In this document: positions 59,509-64,000 of the stretch, in pieces
Layout: every line of letters begins with the position of its first letter
Position numbering within the stretch: position 1 is the stretch's first letter
Assembly: GCA_946222995.1 (NCBI GenBank)
Contig: CAMIOS010000007.1
Span: forward strand, 1 to 64,000
From: an uncultured Enhydrobacter sp.
GTDB taxonomy: Bacteria; Pseudomonadota; Gammaproteobacteria; Pseudomonadales; Moraxellaceae
Length of the DNA: 64,000 nt
Direction of reading: 5' to 3'
Notes under the pieces: model-generated
What the model was told of the DNA's origin: nothing
What the model saw: only the letters and a program-made list of their open reading frames with translations
The model's database searches: none
Made by a program: the position numbers and the translations under genes

Positions 59509-59861
59509 ATGTAAGCTCCTATAGCAGATAAGCATTTAAATATTGTATTGATTTCATATTGTTATTATATAGGGACTGTGCTCTAAAAAATCAATTAAAG
59601 CCGATAATTTTCTTCAAATATCCGATAAAAAAAATTCACAGCTATTTTATGAGCGTAATTATCCAAATTATTTTCTATCGGTAAAACGCCACCAATCATT
59701 TTTAGCTTGTATGTACATTTTTGTTTGAAGTGGGCACAACAGGGCTATTTTTAAGCATTGTTTGAATATAGTTTCATTAACTTGTCATCTTAACGTTACA
59801 TAATTTTAAAAGTTTGTAAATGTATTAAACTTAAAGTAAAAGTAAAAGATGAGGAGAAGGT
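59509..59861. other. Intergenic gap of ~350 bp with the pilus and nucleotidase promoters
   Basis: Divergent AT-rich gap between the pilin gene (-) and the nucleotidase gene (+). It must contain both promoters. I found no clear hexamer pairs, dyad or RNA gene to report apart from the purine-rich Shine-Dalgarno (GATGAGGAGAAGG) just before ATG 59862. Confidence 0.4.
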
Positions 59862-61775
59862 ATGGCAGTTTATCGCATTGGCGTAACCACTAAAAAATTA
59901 TTATGCGTGGCAATAGGGGGCTTGTTACTTACTGCCTGTAATGATGATAATAACAATAGCTCAACTCGATTGGTTGAGCCTGAGGGTGGGGCATTAAATT
60001 TAAGTATCTTACATATTAATGACAGCCACTCACATCTAGATGAAGAAACCACCACGCTACAGTTAGAAACAACGGCAGGCAAACGTGAAGCAATCACCAC
60101 GAATTTTGGTGGGGCAGCACGCGTTACCGCCTTAATCAATAACTTAGCGAATAGTACACCAAATGTCATTAAAATCCATGACGGTGATGCCGTTACCGGT
60201 GATTTGTACTATAATTTGGGCGAGGGGAAAGCCGAAGCCGACACGATGAATACCGTGTGCTTTGATACGCTCACATTGGGTAATCATGAGTTTGATAATG
60301 GTGATGCAGGTCTTAATAAATTCTTAAATTACCTAGATAATGGTACCTGTAAAACCAATACCCAAGCGTTAAGTGCCAATACAAAATTTGGTGCAAGCTC
60401 ACCACTATATAATTCTAATTTAGTTAAACCTTATCAAATCATTGAAAAAGAAGGACAAAAAATTGCGCTAATTGGCATTACCATTGCCGGCAAAACCAAA
60501 ACCTCCTCTCGGCCTAATACAGATACGACATTTAGCGATGAAGTTGCAACTGCGCAAGCCCAGATTAACGCGCTAAAAGCCCAAGGCATCAATAAAATTA
60601 TTTTACAGACGCATATTGGTTATGATTTTGACCAGCAGCTTGCCAAGCAGTTAAGTGGGGTGGACGTCATCATTAGTGGCGATTCACACACGCTACTAGG
60701 GCCGCAATCAATGGCAACTTATGGACTGACGCCAGCAGGCGATTACCCAACGAAAACCACGGATAAGGACGGTAAAAATGTGTGTATCGCCCAAGCGTGG
60801 CAGTACAACTATGTCGTCGGCAAATTAGATGTTAGCTTTGATAAAAATGGCGATGTTACCAGCTGTGGCGGTCATCCTTACGTGGTGCTAGGAGATCAGT
60901 TCAAGCGATCAGCCGCCAAATCGGCTGCATTAACAAGTGATGAAATCAATACGATCAAAAATGACATCACCAACAGCGGTATTTTCCAAATTGTCGCCCC
61001 AGACCCAAAAGCAGTCAGCGTGCTTGCGCCCTATAAAGCACAAAAAGATGCGTTAGCCTTACAACAAGTTGCCATTGCACCAGATAACTTGTGTTTACGT
61101 CGTCTGCCAGGTACCAAGCGGGACATTACTCGTTCAGCATTAGGCGACGTTTGTAATCTTAATGATCGTGTTAATCAGCATGGTGGTGATATCCAACAAA
61201 TCGTTGCAGAAGCCTTTTTATCTGAAGGTAAACGATATTTTAACGCAGATATCTCGGTACAAAATGGCGGTGGCGTGCGTGTCGATATTCCAAAAGGTCC
61301 TGTGACTGTTGGTAAAATATACGAAGTACTGCCCTTTAAAAATACTTTAGTTCAGCTAAAAGCCTCTGGACAAGAAGTAAAAAATGCCTTAGAAGATGCG
61401 GTAGATGGCGTGCTGGTTAACAACAACTCAGGCGGTTATCCTTACACGGGCGGTCTGCGTTGGGACATTGATTTATCACAACCTAAAGGCTCACGTATCA
61501 GCAATCTGCAGGTAAGAGATGCCAATAATGTTTATCAGCCCATTGATATGGCTAAAACCTATAATGTGATTACCAATAATTTTGTGGCAGATGGTCAAGA
61601 TTACTACACGACTTTTAAGAATATTAAAGGTGATCGCCGAGTGGATGTGGGATTAGATTACGCCGAGGCTTTCTTACATTATATTGATGGCTTAACCGGC
61701 ACGAGCGGTAATAAATCCTTATCGATACTTCCAATTGACTATTACAGTACGCATAGCTTTAAAGATACCCCATAA
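59862..61775 (+). CDS. 5'-nucleotidase/UshA-like lipoprotein
   Basis: A 637-residue calcineurin-like nucleotidase. A lipoprotein signal with lipobox LLTAC (Cys26) anchors it in a membrane facing the periplasm. The N-terminal metallophosphoesterase domain has LSILHINDSHSHLDEE, KIHDGDAVTGDLYYN, TLGNHEFDNGD and GDSHTLLG metal motifs, and the C-terminal 5'-nucleotidase domain has the substrate-binding region NGGGVRVDIPKGPVTVG. These enzymes take the phosphate from nucleotides in the periplasm. GAGGAGAAGG before ATG 59862 is a strong ribosome-binding site. It is convergent with a second nucleotidase gene of the CpdB group. Lipoprotein anchoring is unusual compared with soluble UshA. Confidence 0.9.
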   Translation: MAVYRIGVTTKKLLCVAIGGLLLTACNDDNNNSSTRLVEPEGGALNLSILHINDSHSHLDEETTTLQLETTAGKREAITTNFGGAARVTALINNLANSTPNVIKIHDGDAVTGDLYYNLGEGKAEADTMNTVCFDTLTLGNHEFDNGDAGLNKFLNYLDNGTCKTNTQALSANTKFGASSPLYNSNLVKPYQIIEKEGQKIALIGITIAGKTKTSSRPNTDTTFSDEVATAQAQINALKAQGINKIILQTHIGYDFDQQLAKQLSGVDVIISGDSHTLLGPQSMATYGLTPAGDYPTKTTDKDGKNVCIAQAWQYNYVVGKLDVSFDKNGDVTSCGGHPYVVLGDQFKRSAAKSAALTSDEINTIKNDITNSGIFQIVAPDPKAVSVLAPYKAQKDALALQQVAIAPDNLCLRRLPGTKRDITRSALGDVCNLNDRVNQHGGDIQQIVAEAFLSEGKRYFNADISVQNGGGVRVDIPKGPVTVGKIYEVLPFKNTLVQLKASGQEVKNALEDAVDGVLVNNNSGGYPYTGGLRWDIDLSQPKGSRISNLQVRDANNVYQPIDMAKTYNVITNNFVADGQDYYTTFKNIKGDRRVDVGLDYAEAFLHYIDGLTGTSGNKSLSILPIDYYSTHSFKDTP

Positions 61776-61814
61776 TTGGCTGTAACAAATTCCATTAACA
61801 ATAAAACAAATGGT

Positions 61815-61851
61815 AGGGTGGGTTAGCCAGATTTTCGGTCTAACCCACCCT
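61815..61851 (+). terminator. Strong hairpin after the UshA-like gene, REP-like
   Basis: AGGGTGGGTTAG (61815-61826) and CTAACCCACCCT (61840-61851) form a perfect 12-bp GC-rich stem with a 13-base loop, followed by TTAATAAG. Palindromes of the form GTGGGT...ACCCAC are common dispersed repeats in many bacteria, so this may be a REP element used as terminator. Confidence 0.6.
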
Positions 61852-61967
61852 TAATAAGTGATACGATTTCTAATTTAACGGTATAAAGCAACTTACATTA
61901 TCTTTAATCCATGTAATCTCGTTGGTATAAGTATGAGAGTTGCCCCATTGCATGGTTAACATCGACC

Positions 61968-62004
61968 AAAAAGCCCAATAACCGTTTGGATTATTGGGCT
62001 TTTT
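61968..62004. terminator. Bidirectional terminator between convergent nucleotidase genes
   Basis: AAAAAGCCCAATAA (61968-61981) and TTATTGGGCTTTTT (61991-62004) form a perfect 14-bp stem with a 9-base loop, with A/T runs at both outer ends, so it can terminate transcripts from either side. Confidence 0.85.
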
Positions 62005-62035
62005 CCTACGAATGTTAGCTAACTAGTGCCAAAGA

Positions 62036-64000
62036 TTACTTTGACAAATCAATCGCATAATCTGCCAAACCTTTATTTGAACCATCATCATTATTAAGTA
62101 CGCTAATATTGGTTAAACCTGCGGTTTGGGCAATAGCGATTTTATTGGCCGCTGATTTAAACGTGACTGCACCTGCGGTACGGACTTTGGCAAATTGCCA
62201 GCTACGACTGCTGCCATTGTTGCTAAGGCTCAAATTTTTGACGGATTTGATATAGTTAATCAGTACATCACGGTTGGCATCGGGTGAGGCATAGATGACA
62301 TTGCTACCATCAAGACCAGGAAAGCCACCACCACCGCTGGCACGATAGTTATTGGTTGCGATAATAAAGTCGCTATTGTCATCAATGGGCTTACCTTGAT
62401 ATGTCAGATTGATAATACGGCTACCAACCGGCTTGGTCACGTCAATTTCATAATGGATATTGGGATCAGTAAACATATCAAAGTTATAGCCTGGGAACGT
62501 GCTGATAAGGGCTTGGGGGGTGGTAAGTGTGGGGTCAATGGTATTAAAGCGTTTGGCGGCGGTTTCTAGCCAAGCTTTGATAACACTGCCTTTGACTTTA
62601 ACGGCTTGTACCGTGTTGGGGTATAAGTATAAGTCTGCCGCATTATTAATAGCGATATTGCCACGCTTCACATCGGTGTAGTCGTTGCCGCCTGCAAAGC
62701 CGCTTTTAAAGGGGGCACTCACAGATAGTACGGGGATCGCTTTATACTGTGGTAAATTGGCTTGAATATAATCGCTAATATACTTGGCTTGGGCTTGGTT
62801 AACGACTTGAATCGCTGAAACATCACCGACATCGGCAAAGTAAGAGGTCATATCAAAGTCAGCGCTGCCAATGGGAGTTTTGACATAATTAATGGTGGCT
62901 TGGTGCTCGGCATTAATCAGCTGCCCAACTTGTGGGTCTACCGCCACAAAGCTTTTATCGGCATTTTGGATCGTACGCACTTCGACTTTGGTATTGGGTT
63001 TATTTACCACCCATTTTTGCCCGTCAAAGGTTAAATTAAGTTTGATAACGCCCAAGCCTTTACCCCAAAAACTTGGCATCACCGCAGGGACATTATTGAT
63101 AAAACCATTGACTTTATCCACACCCGTAGCATTAAAGCGGGTATCTGTGCTTTTAGCATCTGGGAATACTTGGTGGGTATGCCCCATCAAAATCGCATCA
63201 ATGCCCGCCACTTGCGAAAGATAATAGCTGGCATTTTCCATAGTTGGGCTATACGGCGAGTTATCAATACCGCCATGCGATAAGGCTACAACCACATCTG
63301 CCCCATTGGCGCGCATTTCTGGCACATATTTTTCTGCCATTTCTTTGGCACCTTGGGTATAGACTTTACCATCCAGCCATTTTTTATCCCATTGCATAAT
63401 CCCAGGGGTGGTAAAGCCAATCACCCCAATATGCAGCGGTACACTAACGGTTTTGCCGTCTGGCGTGGTGGCGGTAAAGGTTTTGGTGATGATGGTGTAA
63501 GGTTTAAATAACGGTTGTTTGTTGCGTGTGCTATAGACGTTTGATAATACCAACGGAAAATTGGGGCCTTGACAAGCACTTGGACTGGCGGTGATACCAT
63601 CAACATTAAATTGGCTACCTGTCACTTGGTTTAAGTAGTTCAGCCCATAGTTAAATTCATGGTTGCCAATCGTGCCAGCGTCAAACTTTAACGCATTCAT
63701 CACCTTATAAATGCCCAAGGTTTCATCACATTTGACTGGGTTGATTTGGGCTTGATAATCGCCCAATGCACTACCTTGAATGGTATCACCATTATCAAAT
63801 AACACGTTATTGGCAGATTCACTACGGGCATTATTAATCAAAGTTGCCGTGCGTTCCAATCCCAAGCTTTTATCCTCTGCCAATTTGTAATAGTCATAGC
63901 TTAGGACATTGTTATGCAAATCAGAGGTTTCAAGAATGCTAAAGTTTAAACTGGTATTGGTGGCAACTTTAGGCGTGGTGGGGGTCGCAAAAGTATCGCT
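62036..64000 (-). CDS. cpdB: 2',3'-cyclic-nucleotide 2'-phosphodiesterase/3'-nucleotidase (CpdB-like), 5' end beyond window
   Basis: An incomplete gene: its start lies to the right of the window, and the frame is open to the edge. The visible 654 residues begin SDTFATPTTPKVATNTSLNF, then the metallophosphoesterase domain SILETSDLHNNVLSYDYYK, DNGDTIQGSALGDY, TIGNHEFNYGLN, LSHGGIDNS and GHTHQVFPD. The C-terminal nucleotidase domain has TNNYRASGGGGFPGLDG. The 'ETSDLHNNV' string is the CpdB form, as opposed to the UshA form of the neighbouring gene. It hydrolyses 2',3'-cyclic and 3'-nucleotides in the periplasm, for nucleotide and phosphate salvage. It converges on the UshA-like gene, with two terminators between them. 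The partial N-terminus prevents a signal-peptide call. Confidence 0.92.
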   Translation of the reverse strand, partial: SDTFATPTTPKVATNTSLNFSILETSDLHNNVLSYDYYKLAEDKSLGLERTATLINNARSESANNVLFDNGDTIQGSALGDYQAQINPVKCDETLGIYKVMNALKFDAGTIGNHEFNYGLNYLNQVTGSQFNVDGITASPSACQGPNFPLVLSNVYSTRNKQPLFKPYTIITKTFTATTPDGKTVSVPLHIGVIGFTTPGIMQWDKKWLDGKVYTQGAKEMAEKYVPEMRANGADVVVALSHGGIDNSPYSPTMENASYYLSQVAGIDAILMGHTHQVFPDAKSTDTRFNATGVDKVNGFINNVPAVMPSFWGKGLGVIKLNLTFDGQKWVVNKPNTKVEVRTIQNADKSFVAVDPQVGQLINAEHQATINYVKTPIGSADFDMTSYFADVGDVSAIQVVNQAQAKYISDYIQANLPQYKAIPVLSVSAPFKSGFAGGNDYTDVKRGNIAINNAADLYLYPNTVQAVKVKGSVIKAWLETAAKRFNTIDPTLTTPQALISTFPGYNFDMFTDPNIHYEIDVTKPVGSRIINLTYQGKPIDDNSDFIIATNNYRASGGGGFPGLDGSNVIYASPDANRDVLINYIKSVKNLSLSNNGSSRSWQFAKVRTAGAVTFKSAANKIAIAQTAGLTNISVLNNDDGSNKGLADYAIDLSK

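Overview
The window is a moderately AT-rich bacterial chromosome segment. Gene content and gene style point to a Gram-negative gammaproteobacterium, most likely Moraxellaceae (Moraxella, Faucicola, Psychrobacter or Acinetobacter relatives). This rests on the folate-independent methionine synthase pair typical of Acinetobacter-type bacteria, a Fiu/PiuC iron module, TonB/ExbBD, a CS1/Prp-like chaperone-usher pilus and TerD/DUF475 proteins. The species assignment is inference. I saw no rRNA, tRNA, CRISPR array, transposase or prophage.

Layout. 0.2-1.6 kb: a pirin gene broken by one in-frame stop, then doxX. 1.7-11.1 kb: a complete histidine-utilisation locus, hutC (-) divergent from hutU, an NCS1 permease, hutH, hutG, a small PH-like membrane protein and hutI (+). 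A Phd/PIN toxin-antitoxin pair sits inside this operon, and a perfect 18-bp dyad next to hutU is the likely HutC operator. 11.4-20.3 kb: an EmrB-type MFS pump with its EmrA-type adaptor, a broken arylamine N-acetyltransferase, a broken M20 peptidase, an acyl-CoA ligase, and a second pump of the same subfamily whose frame is broken at a run of nine G (probable phase variation). 20.4-23.4 kb: a DUF4142 lipoprotein and an arsR/arsB/arsC arsenic module.

23.3-32.4 kb, all minus strand: a sulfatase, an acetoacetate-decarboxylase-like enzyme, an unrecognised protein with two Cys-Pro-Phe motifs, and a TolC/HlyD/two ABC-2 permease export operon that lacks an ATPase gene. 32.6-38.6 kb: an iron module (piuC, TonB-dependent siderophore receptor, exbD, exbB, tonB) with two strong Fur boxes. 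38.6-41.2 kb: flavin reductase, mesD and mesX, preceded by a MetR-type box. 41.5-46.4 kb: a triheme cytochrome c, a Tat-exported flavin amine oxidase, a second cytochrome c and a metallo-beta-lactamase-like protein, plausibly a periplasmic cytochrome-coupled amine dehydrogenase system. 46.6-50.8 kb: DUF475/TerC, AIM24 and three TerD proteins. 51-54.6 kb: a beta-helix protein and two alpha/beta hydrolases. 54.6-59.5 kb: a four-gene alternate chaperone-usher pilus operon with a terminator after the pilin. 59.9-64 kb: two convergent periplasmic nucleotidases, the last running off the right edge.

Four genes are interrupted by small lesions: a nonsense codon, a 28-bp tandem duplication, a 1-nt deletion and a G-tract length change. 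The G-tract looks like a reversible switch. The others look like gene decay, unless the single-base ones are assembly errors.
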